Shown here: piece after piece, positions 17,552 to 27,529 of the stretch | How positions within the stretch are numbered: position 1 is the first letter of the stretch | Layout of the letters: every line of letters begins with the position of its first letter | Assembly: GCF_000282575.1 (NCBI RefSeq) | Contig: NZ_AKJA01000156.1 | Coordinates: 1-64,000, forward strand | Length of the DNA: 64,000 nt | From: Herbaspirillum sp. YR522 | GTDB taxonomy: Bacteria > Pseudomonadota > Gammaproteobacteria > Burkholderiales > Burkholderiaceae_D | Reading direction: 5' to 3' | Made by a program: the position numbers and the translations under genes | The notes under the pieces: generated by a model | The model's input: only the letters and a program-made list of their open reading frames with translations | What the model was told of the DNA's origin: nothing | Databases searched by the model: none

Positions 17552-18721
17552 TTATTCCAGCCAGCGTGCCCGGCTGCTGCAGATGGCGATGGCCACGCAC
17601 AGCAACCCGATCAACGCCAACGATGCCGGCAAGCCCCAGCCGTGCGCCAGGAAGCCCACCGCCGGCGGTCCGATCAGGCTGCCGCTGTAGCCCAGCGTGG
17701 CCACTGCGGCCAGCGCCGTCGAGCCATGCCTGCCAGCGGCGCTGAACACGAACGGGAACACCGCCGCCACCCCGGCACCGGCGATGGCAAAGCCCAGGAT
17801 CGCCGGTCCCATCGATTCGGCCGCCACTGCGATGGCCATGCCGCAGGCCGCGCCCAGCGTGCCCAGCGTTACCACCCGGCGCGCGTGGAAGCGCTGCTTG
17901 AGGCGGTCGCCCACCATGCGCATGATCAGCATCATGCCGGCAAAGGCGGCATAGGCCAGCGGCGTGCCACCGTCGCTGGCGCCGATGTGGTCCTTCATGT
18001 AGATACCGCTCCAGTCGGCGATCGATCCCTCGACGATGGCGCCGCAGAAACCGATCACGCCCAGCACCACCAGGTGTCCGTGCGGCACGGCGAATATCTT
18101 GCGATGCGGATCGTGCTCGGGGCGGTCGTCGGGCAGCGCCAGATAGGCCATGCGCAGCGACGGCAGGAACAGCGCCGTCACCAGCAGGAAGTGCCAGATC
18201 GGCGGCACGCCCATGGCGGCGATGCCGCTGGCGGCCAGCGCCCCGGAAAACGTGCCGACGCAGAACCAGCCGTGCAACATCGACATGATCGGCCGCCCCG
18301 CTTCATGCTCGGCCTGCGCGCCCAACGCATTGATGGCCACGTCGAAGCAACTCGAGGCCGCGCCATACAACAGGCTGGCCGCCATCAGCAGCCACAGGTT
18401 GGGCGCCAACGCCAGCAACGGCAGCGACACCAGCAGCACCAGGCCCGAATACAGCGTGCCGTGGCGCGCGCCATAATGGCCGGTGATCCACGCCGCCAAC
18501 GGGAAAGAAGCCACCGCGCCGCCGCCGCCGCACAGCAGCACGATCGACAAGGTCGCCGCGTCCAGTTGCAGGATGTCGCGAATGGCGGGAATGCGGGCCG
18601 CCCAGGTGGCGTACACCACCCCCAGCAACATGAACAACAGCGGGATGGCGATACGCCGCCAGGCCGGGCGTGCCGGTGCGCCAGGCGCGGCGGCCCGGGG
18701 AGTGGAAAGCTTGGTTGTCAT
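17552..18721 (-). CDS. MFS transporter (YbjJ/FucP-like)
   Basis: This inner-membrane carrier of about 389 residues has around 12 hydrophobic segments, starting at IAIPLLFMLLGVVYATWAARIPAIRDILQLD, which resembles the YbjJ-like branch. The conserved loop SCFDVAINALGAQAEHEAGRPIMSMLHGWF supports that branch. I chose ATG 18721 (MTTKLSTPRAA); upstream in-frame ATGs would add a non-hydrophobic leader. It is divergent from the HD-GYP gene. Substrate unknown. Confidence 0.85.
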   Translation of the reverse strand: MTTKLSTPRAAAPGAPARPAWRRIAIPLLFMLLGVVYATWAARIPAIRDILQLDAATLSIVLLCGGGGAVASFPLAAWITGHYGARHGTLYSGLVLLVSLPLLALAPNLWLLMAASLLYGAASSCFDVAINALGAQAEHEAGRPIMSMLHGWFCVGTFSGALAASGIAAMGVPPIWHFLLVTALFLPSLRMAYLALPDDRPEHDPHRKIFAVPHGHLVVLGVIGFCGAIVEGSIADWSGIYMKDHIGASDGGTPLAYAAFAGMMLIMRMVGDRLKQRFHARRVVTLGTLGAACGMAIAVAAESMGPAILGFAIAGAGVAAVFPFVFSAAGRHGSTALAAVATLGYSGSLIGPPAVGFLAHGWGLPASLALIGLLCVAIAICSSRARWLE

Positions 18722-18837
18722 CGGTGCGTGTGAAAGGTAAACTGCCTCGCCATTGCAGCCGCTATTATCCGACATTCGGGGCGGCCATCTGCAGGCTAGA
18801 GCAACAGCCCGACAGATGGGCAAGTTCAGGGACAGGA

Positions 18838-19449
18838 ATGCCAGATTCAGATTCAAATTCGAACAAGATCTACCACGAGATCGTCGAAGCGCTGGTCGCC
18901 ATGCACCGGCTCACCGACGGCTACACCCCGGGCCACGAAGACCGCACCGCCGAGCTGTGCGTGGAGATCGCCCGCCAGATGGGCCTGGCGCCCGAGCGCA
19001 TCGAATTGCTGCACATGGCCGCGCAGGTACATGACATCGGCAAGGCCAGGATCCCGCAGGGGCTGCTCAACAAGCCCGGCCGCATCACCGAGGACGAATA
19101 CGCCACCCTCAAGACCCATGTGCAGATCGGCTACGACGTCCTCAAGAAGATCAGCTTCCCCTCGAACCTGGCCGAGATCGTCTGGTGCCATCACGAATAC
19201 CTGGACGGCAGCGGCTACCCGCGCGGCATCGACGCCGAATCGATCCCGCTGGAGGCACGCATCCTGACCGTGGCCGATATCGTCGAATCGATGTCGGCCG
19301 ACCGTCCCTACCGCAAGGCGATGGGCATGCAGGCCGCGCTCGAGGAAATCCGCCGCCTGCGCGGTACCCGGCTCGATCCCACCGTGGTCGACGCCTGCAT
19401 CGAAGCGGTGGGCCGGCATTTCGGCGACGCCGACGCCTCGGCTGCCTGA
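18838..19449 (+). CDS. HD-GYP domain cyclic-di-GMP phosphodiesterase
   Basis: The 203-residue protein is essentially one HD-GYP domain, which hydrolyses cyclic di-GMP. The metal-binding HD pair is His65-Asp66 in VHDIGKARIPQGLLNKPG, and the family motif HHEYLDGSGYP is complete at 118-128 (the GYP triad is intact). The segment VADIVESMSADRPYRKAMG follows as in active enzymes. There is no receiver or sensor domain, so control must come from another partner or from transcription. The ATG has AGGGACAGGA just upstream. Confidence 0.93.
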   Translation: MPDSDSNSNKIYHEIVEALVAMHRLTDGYTPGHEDRTAELCVEIARQMGLAPERIELLHMAAQVHDIGKARIPQGLLNKPGRITEDEYATLKTHVQIGYDVLKKISFPSNLAEIVWCHHEYLDGSGYPRGIDAESIPLEARILTVADIVESMSADRPYRKAMGMQAALEEIRRLRGTRLDPTVVDACIEAVGRHFGDADASAA

Positions 19450-19515
19450 TTTTCGCCGCTCGGCTACACTGACGCGGCACATGACAACAATGCCAGGCAT
19501 CACGCCGGAGACCCC

Positions 19516-20742
19516 ATGTCCACCACTGCTGCCCCCAATGGGCACCAACCGCATCCGTTCGTCCTTCACCACCCGATCCTGGCCGCCCTGGCGCTGTCGC
19601 TGGGCACCGCGGTCGCGCTGGGCGTGGCGCGCTTCTCGTACGCCTTGCTGCTGGCGCCGATGCGCAATGACCTCGGCTGGTCCTACCTGGTAGCCGGCGG
19701 CATGAACACCGGCAATGCGCTCGGCTATCTGCTGGGCGCCCTGGTCACGCCGCCACTGATGCGGCGCCACGCGGCGCACCGCATCCTGATTGCCGGCGCC
19801 TTCGGCACCGCCTTGCTGACGGTGGCGCCCGGCCTGTTCACCGACACCTCGGTACAACTTGCACTACGCGTGGCCACCGGCATCACCAGCGCTTTCATCT
19901 TCGTATCGGGCGGGCTGCTGGTCAGCCGACTGGCCGCGTTGCATGGCCAGCGCGCCGGCCTGTTATTGGGCTTGTACTACGGCGGCACCGGCATCGGCAT
20001 CGCGATAACAGCGCCCACGGTGCCCGCCATCATCGCCATGGCCGCGGCCCATGGTGCGGCCCACCCCTGGCAATGGGCGTGGCTGATGCTGGCGGCCATG
20101 GCGCTGGTGGCCAGCATCGTGATGTCGCTATCGGCGCGCCTGATCCCGGCGCCTGCCGCCCAGGCCGCCGCGCAAGGCAGCTGGCAGGCACGCAGCCTGC
20201 TGTTCGGTCTGCTCGGTTACCTGATGTTCGGGCTGGGCTACATCGGCTACATGACCTTCGTCATCGCGCTGCTCAATGAGCAAGGCATGGCGCCCGGGCG
20301 CATCACCTGGTTCTTCACGCTGCTGGGCGTGGCCACCTTTTGCTCGTCACGCTTGTGGGCGCGCATGCTCGACCGGTTCCACGGTGGCCAGTCGCTGGCG
20401 ATACTCAATGCGCTGCTGTGCGTGGCCACCTTGATACCGGCACTGACGGCGCAACCGCTGGCGGTGTTCGCCTCGGGCATCCTGTTTGGCGGATGCTTCC
20501 TGTCGGCGGTGGCGTCGACCACGGCAATGGTGCGGCACAACCTGCCGCCATCGGCATGGGCCTCGGGCATCAGCGCCTTCACCATCATCTTTGCCGCCGG
20601 CCAGATCGTGGGCCCGACGTTTGTCGGCTGGATTGCCGATAGCGCCGGCGGGCTGCAACGGGGCCTGGCATTCTCGGCCGCGGCGCTGCTGGTGGGGGCG
20701 CTGCTGGCCTGGCGCCAGCGGCCACTGGTCAGCGGCAGCTGA
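19516..20742 (+). CDS. YbfB/YjiJ family MFS transporter
   Basis: This is a 408-residue inner-membrane transporter with about 12 transmembrane segments. The start LSLGTAVALGVARFSYALLLAPMRNDLGWSY is characteristic of YbfB/YjiJ proteins, with an early Arg-containing helix. GGAG lies eight bases before the ATG. It stands alone between the HD-GYP gene and a cupin gene, all on the same strand but with 50-70-base gaps. Substrate unknown. Confidence 0.9.
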   Translation: MSTTAAPNGHQPHPFVLHHPILAALALSLGTAVALGVARFSYALLLAPMRNDLGWSYLVAGGMNTGNALGYLLGALVTPPLMRRHAAHRILIAGAFGTALLTVAPGLFTDTSVQLALRVATGITSAFIFVSGGLLVSRLAALHGQRAGLLLGLYYGGTGIGIAITAPTVPAIIAMAAAHGAAHPWQWAWLMLAAMALVASIVMSLSARLIPAPAAQAAAQGSWQARSLLFGLLGYLMFGLGYIGYMTFVIALLNEQGMAPGRITWFFTLLGVATFCSSRLWARMLDRFHGGQSLAILNALLCVATLIPALTAQPLAVFASGILFGGCFLSAVASTTAMVRHNLPPSAWASGISAFTIIFAAGQIVGPTFVGWIADSAGGLQRGLAFSAAALLVGALLAWRQRPLVSGS

Positions 20743-20793
20743 TCATCGCCCAGGTAACAACGACACCATCTCCAACCCTACCGCCGACTCCAT

Positions 20794-21294
20794 ATGCACG
20801 AAAAACCATCCATTAGCGCTGAACTGGTCATGCGCCTTGCGCTGCAGCCCCATCCCGAAGGTGGCCACTTCAGGGAAACCTATCGCAGCGGGCAACGCGT
20901 GGCACGCGCAATCGACGGCGCCGATCGGGCTGCCTCGACGGCGATCTATTATCTGCTGCAAAGTGGAGAACGCTCGACATGGCATCGGATCAAGTCCGAC
21001 GAAGTGTGGCACTTCTATGACGGCTCGCCGTTGCATGTCCATGTGCTCGAACCGGACGGTGCACTGACCACGCTGCGCCTGGGCAATCCATTGACGCACG
21101 GGGACGCGGCGTTCCAGGCGGTGGTGCCGGCTGGCGCGTGGTTCGCCGCAGCGTGCGCCGAACCCGACGGCCACAGCCTGGTCGGATGTACGGTAGCGCC
21201 CGGCTTTGAATTCGACGAGTTCGAGATCGCCGACCCGCAGGTCCTGTTGCAGGGCTGGCCGCAGCATGCGCAGGTCATCGAACGCCTGGCCTGA
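20794..21294 (+). CDS. Cupin superfamily protein (DUF985)
   Basis: The 166-residue protein matches the DUF985 cupin group: HPEGGHFRETYRS near the start, STAIYYLLQSGERSTWHRIKSDEVWHFYDG, and the C-terminal LVGCTVAPGFEFDEFEIAD. Conserved histidines and glutamate in HRIKSDEVWHFY could bind a metal. The family's biochemical role is unknown. It is convergent with the methyltransferase gene. Confidence 0.92.
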   Translation: MHEKPSISAELVMRLALQPHPEGGHFRETYRSGQRVARAIDGADRAASTAIYYLLQSGERSTWHRIKSDEVWHFYDGSPLHVHVLEPDGALTTLRLGNPLTHGDAAFQAVVPAGAWFAAACAEPDGHSLVGCTVAPGFEFDEFEIADPQVLLQGWPQHAQVIERLA

Positions 21295-21315
21295 AACGCT
21301 TGCTGCAGCCCGGCA

Positions 21316-22113
21316 TCATCGACCTGCCGATGGGCCTTGCGGTGACTCTTGCGTGTCCATGCCGGCCCTGAGACGGGCTGCCAATGCCGGTTCCCTGACC
21401 GGCACGTCCCTTGCCGCCACTACCCTGATCTCATGCCAACATTCGACCTTCTTGCCGTTGGCGGCCCGCTGCGGTCCTTTGGTTTCATTCGGATGGGCAA
21501 CAAGTTTCAGGTCACACCGGGCAAGTTCGGTCTCGATGGCCTCGATGTCGTAGAAGAGTTTGTCCTTGTGCTCGGGTTCCAGGGTCCAGGAATGAGACGG
21601 TCCGAAGAACGATATGGCGAGCTGCCCCGTCGGACTCAGGATGTGGGAAGCGCGCGCCAGCATGGCACGCAACTGTTCCAGTGACATGAACGGCGTGACG
21701 CGCTGGCAGTTGATCAAGGCGATCGAACCGGGCTCGGCAGCCACCGCATCCAGGGATCCCAGGACAAATTTGATCCGGGCGTGATTCGCCAGCGGGCCGG
21801 CAGCGTCCTTTTCGGTGTCTGCTGCGGTGACGTCCCAGCCTCTGGCGGCCAGGAACTTGCTATCCCGGCCACCGCCCGAGCCCAGGTCGATGGCGCGTCG
21901 CGCCTGTCCCGCCGGCTGCGTCCTCTCGATGATCGGATAGAAGGCCTCCAGGCCCGGTGTCGCTGTCTCGATATGGGCGGTATTGCGAATGACTACACCC
22001 ATGCCGCCGGGCGCCGACGATGCCGGTTGTGCCCGATCCGTGGGCTCCAACGGGTGCTGCTCCGGTGCTGCATCCGGCTTGCAGCAAGACAATATCCGGG
22101 AAAATGCGTGCAT
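21316..22113 (-). CDS. Class I SAM-dependent methyltransferase
   Basis: The SAM-binding motif is DLGSGGGRDSKFLA (Asp76-Gly82), followed by an acidic residue at the end of strand 2 (VTAADTEKDA) and motif III near LALINCQRV-type residues, all as in TehB/Methyltransf_11-like proteins. The protein is 265 residues with a poorly conserved 50-residue leader and tail. GAGG lies nine bases before the ATG. It follows the chemoreceptor gene by 88 bases on the same strand. Target unknown. Confidence 0.82.
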   Translation of the reverse strand: MHAFSRILSCCKPDAAPEQHPLEPTDRAQPASSAPGGMGVVIRNTAHIETATPGLEAFYPIIERTQPAGQARRAIDLGSGGGRDSKFLAARGWDVTAADTEKDAAGPLANHARIKFVLGSLDAVAAEPGSIALINCQRVTPFMSLEQLRAMLARASHILSPTGQLAISFFGPSHSWTLEPEHKDKLFYDIEAIETELARCDLKLVAHPNETKGPQRAANGKKVECWHEIRVVAARDVPVREPALAARLRAGMDTQESPQGPSAGR

Positions 22114-22201
22114 GATGCTACCTCAGTCAATAGGGGCCAGACGATGCCCACCAATGGGTAACAAATCATGCGCCAGGGTTCCCGCTGGCCCCGCCCTGCG
22201 C

Positions 22202-24028
22202 CTAACGCTGCACGCGGCCCTCTACCGCGCTCAACTTGAACAGGGCGATGATCTCGGTCAGCCGATCGGCCTGTTCCAGCAATGACTGCGCACCGGCCGC
22301 TGCCTCTTCGACCAGCGCCGCGTTCTGCTGCGTGACCTGGTCGATGTGTCCCACGGCCTCGTTGGTCTGGTTGATGCCGGAGCTCTGCTGGCGGCTGGCT
22401 TCGGTGATCTCGGCCACCACATCCCTGACCCTGCTGCAGCTGTCGACCACTTCGCCGATGGTGGCGCCGGCGGCGCTGACCAGCTCTTGGCCGATACGCA
22501 CCTGCTCCACCGAGTCGGTGATCAGTTGCTTGATCTCCTTGGCCGCGGAAGAGGAGCGTTGCGCCAGCGATCTCACCTCCGACGCCACCACTGCAAAACC
22601 GCGTCCCTGCTCGCCGGCCCGCGCTGCCTCGACAGCGGCGTTGAGCGCCAGGATATTGGTCTGGAAGGCAATGCCATCGATGACGCCGATGATGTCGACG
22701 ATCTTCTGCGACGAGGCGTTGATGGCACCCATGGTGGTGACCACGTGGTCGACCTTGGCGCCGCCGGCGCCGGCGATCTCCGAGGCGCTCTGCGACAGCT
22801 GGTTGGCCTGCAACGCGTTCTCGGCATTGTTCTTCACGCTGGCGGTGAGCTGCTCCATGGCCGCAGCCGTCTGCTCCAGCGAGCTGGCCTGGTCCTCGGT
22901 ACGGGATGACAGGTCGAGGTTGCCCTGCGCGATGTCGCGCGAAGCGGCACGGATGGAGTGGCTGGTCTGGCGGATATCGAGCATCACGCCTTCGATCTTG
23001 TCGACGAAGCGATTGAACGCGCCGCTGATGCGCGCCACCTCGTCGTGGCCACTGATCTGCAGGCGGCGGGTCAGGTCGCCGTCGCCGCTGGCGATTTCCT
23101 GCAGTGCGCCCTCGACCGCCTGCAGGCGCCCCAGCGAACGGCTGATCAGGACCACCAGCAACAGCGAGGCGCATAACACCACCAGCGCCGCGATCAGGAT
23201 CGATACCTTCAACATCGCGTTCAAGGGCGCCAGCGCATCGTTGCGATCGAGTGCGATGGACAACACCCAATCCGTGCCCGGTACACCCACGCAGAACAGC
23301 ATGACATGCTGGCCATTGATGGTCAGGTCCTTGTGCTGGCCGGATTTTTCCAGCTGTCTCAGGTCGTCCACGGTCAGTTGCGGGTCCAGTTCCGAGACCG
23401 GCTTGAGCCTGAACCTGTCGTCGGGATGGCTGATGATCTTGCCGGCCGAATCGGCCAGGAAAGCGTAGCTGTTGGCGGTGGGATGGATACGGGTCACGTT
23501 GTTGACCACGGTGTCGAGCAACACGTCGGCGGCGGCCACGCCGATCACCTGGTCGCCGTCACGGATGGCTTCGGCAAAGGTCACCAGCAACTTGCCCGTG
23601 CTGGCACTGGTGTAGGGCGAGGTAACGATCGGCTCGCGGGCCTTGGCCGCCGTCAGGTACCACGGACGCTGGGTGGCGTCGTAGTCGGCCGCGCGCTTTC
23701 GCTCTTGCGAAAACGTCACGCGCTTGTCGGCCCTGGCCACGTAGGCCAGGTCGAATCCGCCTGCCGCCTCGGCCGCACGCACCGCCGGCAGCGGCTCGGG
23801 CTGGGCGATGGCATCCTTGAGCGAGGTCACCACCAGCCTTCGCGCGCCGACCCATTCGCCGATCGTGGCAGCCTGGCTGCGCAACAGCTGGCTGGTCTGC
23901 GAGTCCAGGTTATCGAGGGTGCGGGCCCGGGTCGAGAGGTAGTTGGCCAGTCCCACCGAGAACATGGCGACGATGGTAATACCCATGCAAATGGAAACTA
24001 CCTTGGTGCGTAGCGAAGACGAAATCAT
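22202..24028 (-). CDS. Methyl-accepting chemotaxis protein with dCache sensor
   Basis: This transmembrane chemoreceptor has about 608 residues. It shows an N-terminal helix ([22 protein letters not shown]), a periplasmic dCache-type sensor of roughly 240 residues ([23 protein letters not shown]), a second helix ([20 protein letters not shown]), a HAMP region, and a signalling tip with [38 protein letters not shown]. No CheR/CheB pentapeptide is at the C-terminus. Start choice (24028) is uncertain because no clear ribosome binding site is visible. No other chemotaxis genes are near. Confidence 0.92.
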   Translation of the reverse strand: MISSSLRTKVVSICMGITIVAMFSVGLANYLSTRARTLDNLDSQTSQLLRSQAATIGEWVGARRLVVTSLKDAIAQPEPLPAVRAAEAAGGFDLAYVARADKRVTFSQERKRAADYDATQRPWYLTAAKAREPIVTSPYTSASTGKLLVTFAEAIRDGDQVIGVAAADVLLDTVVNNVTRIHPTANSYAFLADSAGKIISHPDDRFRLKPVSELDPQLTVDDLRQLEKSGQHKDLTINGQHVMLFCVGVPGTDWVLSIALDRNDALAPLNAMLKVSILIAALVVLCASLLLVVLISRSLGRLQAVEGALQEIASGDGDLTRRLQISGHDEVARISGAFNRFVDKIEGVMLDIRQTSHSIRAASRDIAQGNLDLSSRTEDQASSLEQTAAAMEQLTASVKNNAENALQANQLSQSASEIAGAGGAKVDHVVTTMGAINASSQKIVDIIGVIDGIAFQTNILALNAAVEAARAGEQGRGFAVVASEVRSLAQRSSSAAKEIKQLITDSVEQVRIGQELVSAAGATIGEVVDSCSRVRDVVAEITEASRQQSSGINQTNEAVGHIDQVTQQNAALVEEAAAGAQSLLEQADRLTEIIALFKLSAVEGRVQR

Positions 24029-24293
24029 GGGATGGAAAACTAACGAGAAGTGGATCGGCCAGTGGACCATGCCAGAATACCGGGCTTCCCGGTTCCACCT
24101 GTAGTCAGAAATTTCCTGATTGGCGCATTGCCAAGGTCTTCATCCCGACCGGCGATTTCTTCCCACCCGCGCGGCGGGCCTGTGCGGCCGTAACTCACCG
24201 ATCCTCAGCAGAAAATTTCCCGTCGGAATCGTGCGCAAAAACAACGTCCTCGCCGCGCCCGGCGCCGCCCTGCCGGCTCCGCCACGCGGGCGA
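24029..24293. other. Intergenic region between hisC and the chemoreceptor gene
   Basis: These 265 bases hold a near-palindrome around TCAGAAATTTCCTGA at 24104-24118 but no ORF with a ribosome binding site and no clear terminator. A sigma-28 (FliA) promoter was looked for and not convincingly found. Confidence 0.4.
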
Positions 24294-25370
24294 TCAGCCC
24301 AGGTGCTGCTGCAACGACGCCACCAGGATATCGCAGGCCTCATCGGTGCCGATGGTAATGCGCAGGAACTGGTTGATCCGCGTACTGGTGAAGTGACGCA
24401 CGATGATGCCGTCGCCACGCAGCCTGGCCGCCAGTGTGGCGGCGTCATGGCCAGGGTGGCGCACGAAGACGAAGTTGGCCGCCGACGGCAATACCTCGAA
24501 ACCCAGCGCCTTGAGCGAGGCCGCCAGGCGCTCGCGGCTGGCGATGACCAGGTCGCAGGTCTTGCGGAAATACGCCTCGTCCTCGATGGCGGCCGTCGCC
24601 CCGGCAATGGCCGGCCGGTCCAGCGGATACGAGTTGAAGCTGTTCTTGACGCGCTCGAGGGCATCGATCAGGTCGGCATGCCCGATGGCGAACCCCACCC
24701 GCATGCCGGCCAGCGCCCGCGACTTCGACAGGGTCTGTACCACCAGCAGGTTGGGGTAGCGCTGCACCAGGCCGATGGCGCTGACGCCGCCGAAGTCGAT
24801 ATACGCTTCATCGACCACCACCACCCGCTGCGCATTGCCTTGCAGGATGCGCTCGACCTCCGCCAGCGGCACCAGGCAACCGGTGGGCGCGTTCGGATTG
24901 GGGAAGATGATGCCGCCGATGGCGTCGCCCTGGCCCAGGTAATCGTCGGCGCGGATCGTGAAATCGTCGGCCAGCGGCACGGCGCGATACTGCACCTCGT
25001 ACAGGCCGGCGTAGGTCGGGTAGAAGCTGTAGGTGATATCGGGGAACAGGATCGGCCTGCCGTGCTTGAGCAGGGCGTGGAACGCATGCGCCAGCACTTC
25101 GTCGGAGCCATTGCCCACGAACACCTCGCGCGGCGTGATGCCGTCGGCGGCGTGGCGCGCGGCAATGGCCAGCTTGAGCGGCTCGGCGTCGGGATTGGGG
25201 TACAGGCGCAGGCTGTCGCCGACCTCGCCGGCGATCGCGGCCAGCGCACGCGGCGACGGTCCGTAGGGGCTCTCGTTGGTATTGAGCTTGACCAGCCTGG
25301 CCAGCTTGGGCTGCTCGCCAGGGGTGTAGGGCGTCAGCTGGCTGACGATGGGGCTCCAGAACTTGCTCAT
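24294..25370 (-). CDS. hisC: Histidinol-phosphate aminotransferase
   Basis: This PLP enzyme converts imidazole-acetol phosphate to L-histidinol phosphate in histidine synthesis. The 358-residue sequence shows [24 protein letters not shown], the cofactor Asp in [10 protein letters not shown] (Asp187) and the Schiff-base lysine Lys216 in [17 protein letters not shown] 25370 is selected by homology ([21 protein letters not shown]); Shine-Dalgarno is weak. It is separate from any his operon here, so it may be the second, HisC2-type copy common in beta-proteobacteria, possibly also acting on aromatic amino acids. Confidence 0.93.
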   Translation of the reverse strand: MSKFWSPIVSQLTPYTPGEQPKLARLVKLNTNESPYGPSPRALAAIAGEVGDSLRLYPNPDAEPLKLAIAARHAADGITPREVFVGNGSDEVLAHAFHALLKHGRPILFPDITYSFYPTYAGLYEVQYRAVPLADDFTIRADDYLGQGDAIGGIIFPNPNAPTGCLVPLAEVERILQGNAQRVVVVDEAYIDFGGVSAIGLVQRYPNLLVVQTLSKSRALAGMRVGFAIGHADLIDALERVKNSFNSYPLDRPAIAGATAAIEDEAYFRKTCDLVIASRERLAASLKALGFEVLPSAANFVFVRHPGHDAATLAARLRGDGIIVRHFTSTRINQFLRITIGTDEACDILVASLQQHLG

Positions 25371-25435
25371 GAGGATTCGAACCGCAACGGGTCGTAGATG
25401 GCCGGGGAAAGCGCAGATGTTAGCAAATTTACGGC

Positions 25436-26029
25436 TCAGCCGCGCCCGACGGCGATGTGGTAAAGGCCCCAGGGACACAGGCCGAAGCGCGCCGCCACCG
25501 GTTGCGCGGCCATCTCCCCGAAGCGATCGGCGTCATACACCGCCCACAACGGCCCCAGTCCACCCAGCGGCAGCGGCTTGCCGTCGAGGTGGGTGGCGAT
25601 GATGAAGCGGTAGCGCAGGGCGTCGCCCCGTGGCAGCACGATGGCGTAACCGTCGATGGCGCGCAGCAGGTAGCCGTCGGCCCGCGGATCGGCACCGGCG
25701 GCCCGCATCACATCCACCAGCAATGGCCCGCGCAGGCTATGCGGCAGGTTGTCGTATTCGAGCGTGGGCTTGATCTCGACGGTGGGCAAGGCGTCCAGCG
25801 TACCGAAATCGAAGGTGCGCGCACGATCGAATTGCACCTTCTGCTTGTGCATCATCTGGTCCAGCGCCGGATCGAACGGGCCCCGGTTGGGTGACGAGAT
25901 GGCGCCGGTGACGGTCAGCAGCACCGGGCCGGCTGCGGTACGCTCGCGGGCCATGGCCGGTGCCGGCGCCAGCAGTGTGCCGCCGGCAGCGGCGCTGGCG
26001 GCGAGTTCGATGAAGTCGCGCCTGTTCAT
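25436..26029 (-). CDS. Tat-exported molybdopterin-binding domain protein (SUOX-fold)
   Basis: The 197-residue protein begins with a twin-arginine signal ([17 protein letters not shown]...APAMA), so it should be exported folded. The mature part resembles a small, single-domain sulfite-oxidase-type molybdopterin fold ([50 protein letters not shown]). The cofactor-ligating cysteine of true sulfite oxidases is not obvious, so it may be non-catalytic. Such proteins often sit beside solute-binding or sensor proteins; here it lies 46 bases downstream of a LIV-type binding protein gene. Confidence 0.72.
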   Translation of the reverse strand: MNRRDFIELAASAAAGGTLLAPAPAMARERTAAGPVLLTVTGAISSPNRGPFDPALDQMMHKQKVQFDRARTFDFGTLDALPTVEIKPTLEYDNLPHSLRGPLLVDVMRAAGADPRADGYLLRAIDGYAIVLPRGDALRYRFIIATHLDGKPLPLGGLGPLWAVYDADRFGEMAAQPVAARFGLCPWGLYHIAVGRG

Positions 26030-26075
26030 AATGTTTTCCTTCCAGAAGCTGCGCAGGGGCGAAAAGCATACCGCA

Positions 26076-27275
26076 TCAGGACCCGCCAGGCTTGAGCGTG
26101 CCGCCGTGCCGCACGTCGATGGTACGCAACGGTACCCAGCGCTGGTCGCGCACTTCGGAGATGCTCAACAGCGGATTGCGCGGGTTGCCCTTGGCATCGA
26201 AGGCCACCACCCCGGTCAGGCCGCGAAAGCTGATGCGCCGCAGGGCCTGGACGATGCGCCGGGAGTCCAGCGAATCGGCCTGGCGTACCGCGGCCACCGC
26301 CACTTGGGCGGCATCGTAGGCAAACGGGGTAAGACCGTGCAGATGCAACCCGAACCGTTGCTGGTACTCGTGCTCGAAGCGGCGCCAGCCTGCCATCTCC
26401 GCAGCCGGTACGCCGCTCTCGATGGCGACCGTGCCATTGGCGCCGTTGCGGGCCGCGATCAGGAAGCTGGCGCCCACCACGCCGCTGGAAGCCATCAGCA
26501 GCCGCATTCCGCCACCTTCGTGGCGCAGGGTCTGGGCCAGTTGCGCGGCCTGCGCCGCATAGCCGCCGAAGAACAACGCCTCGGTGCCGCGCAGCCTGAG
26601 TCGACGCACCAGCTGCGGCAGGTTGCTGGCGTAGCTGATGCGATCGCGCATGACTATCGTGGCACCATTGGCGCGCACCTGGGAAAAGAACGAGCTGGCC
26701 ACGCCGACGCCATACATGCTGCCGTTATCGATCACGGCCAGCCGGCGCAGCTTCATGTCGCGCACCACATAATGGCCGAGAAACTGCCCGGCATGCTCGT
26801 CGTGGTCGATCAGGCGAAAGAAGCTGGTGTATCCGCGCTCGCTCAATGCGGTAGCGCTGGCCGCCGGCGAGATCAGGGCCACGCCTGCGTCCGAATAGAG
26901 CTTCGCCACCGCCTCGCTGGTGTTCGAATTGGCCGTGCCGACCACCGCGACCACGCCCGCCTGCAGCATTTGCCGCGCGACCTCCATCGCGGTGGCCGGG
27001 TCGTCGCGGTCATCGTAGCGCAGCAGGCGGAATGCGACGCGCTGGCCCGACACCCGCAATTGCAGGCGATTGGCCTCGGCCAGCGCCATCTCGGCGGCGT
27101 TGGCCAGGCTCTTGCCGAGGTCTTCTGAAACCCCGCTCAGGGCGCCCGAAAAACCGATCAGCACAATCCGCGGAACAGGCTCGACATCGGCCGACACGCC
27201 TGGCGCGGGATACAGGATGACGGCCAATGACAGCAGGATTCGCCATAGGACGTCGACAGACAATAGCTTGGGCAT
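26076..27275 (-). CDS. Branched-chain amino acid-type ABC substrate-binding protein (orphan)
   Basis: This is a periplasmic-binding-protein fold type I protein of 399 residues, with a Sec signal (LLSLAVILYPAPGVSA) and LivJ/ABC-type pattern: IVLIGFSGALSGVSEDLGKSLANAAEMALAEAN, then VAVVGTANSNTSEAV and ALISPAASATALSERGYTSFFR. GGAGG lies six bases before the ATG at 27275. Neither permease nor ATPase genes are near, so it may deliver ligand to a remote transporter or to a sensor. The downstream Tat molybdopterin-like gene seems to be its operon partner. Confidence 0.85.
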   Translation of the reverse strand: MPKLLSVDVLWRILLSLAVILYPAPGVSADVEPVPRIVLIGFSGALSGVSEDLGKSLANAAEMALAEANRLQLRVSGQRVAFRLLRYDDRDDPATAMEVARQMLQAGVVAVVGTANSNTSEAVAKLYSDAGVALISPAASATALSERGYTSFFRLIDHDEHAGQFLGHYVVRDMKLRRLAVIDNGSMYGVGVASSFFSQVRANGATIVMRDRISYASNLPQLVRRLRLRGTEALFFGGYAAQAAQLAQTLRHEGGGMRLLMASSGVVGASFLIAARNGANGTVAIESGVPAAEMAGWRRFEHEYQQRFGLHLHGLTPFAYDAAQVAVAAVRQADSLDSRRIVQALRRISFRGLTGVVAFDAKGNPRNPLLSISEVRDQRWVPLRTIDVRHGGTLKPGGS

Positions 27276-27342
27276 ATGCACCTCCGAAACCCGGCGCGCC
27301 GCCACTGAATCGGCTGGCGCCACCGGCGGCCCCTCACTGGCC

Positions 27343-27375
27343 TTTTCGGACTGTGCCGGTACGCCGGTCCGAAAA
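27343..27375. repeat. 9-bp perfect inverted repeat upstream of the orphan binding protein
   Basis: TTTTCGGAC (27343-27351) and GTCCGAAAA (27367-27375) are exact reverse complements separated by 15 bases. It lies about 70-100 bases before the binding-protein start. Neither strand has a T-run after the stem, so an operator is more likely than a terminator. Confidence 0.45.
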
Positions 27376-27529
27376 CCGTGGAAGTTTGCCGTGCCCACTA
27401 TGAGGTGATGCAGCGGGAGGTTACATACTGCAAATAATCGTAATCGGACGAAAACAAGCCTGCAAAGGCAGGGCCGCCACCGGACGCGGCCGGGGCGGCC
27501 CGATCTGTCAGGCTGCGGCCACGCGCTGT

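Noticed and set aside
17435-18733. Long plus-strand open frame opposite the MFS transporter
   Set aside because: The minus strand gives a normal MFS protein; this frame is Gln/His/Arg-rich and lacks hydrophobic structure.
25373-25383. GGTTCGAATCC on the minus strand, identical to a tRNA T-loop
   Set aside because: The surrounding bases do not fold into a cloverleaf: no acceptor or anticodon stem pairs. It lies in the short hisC upstream gap and is coincidental.
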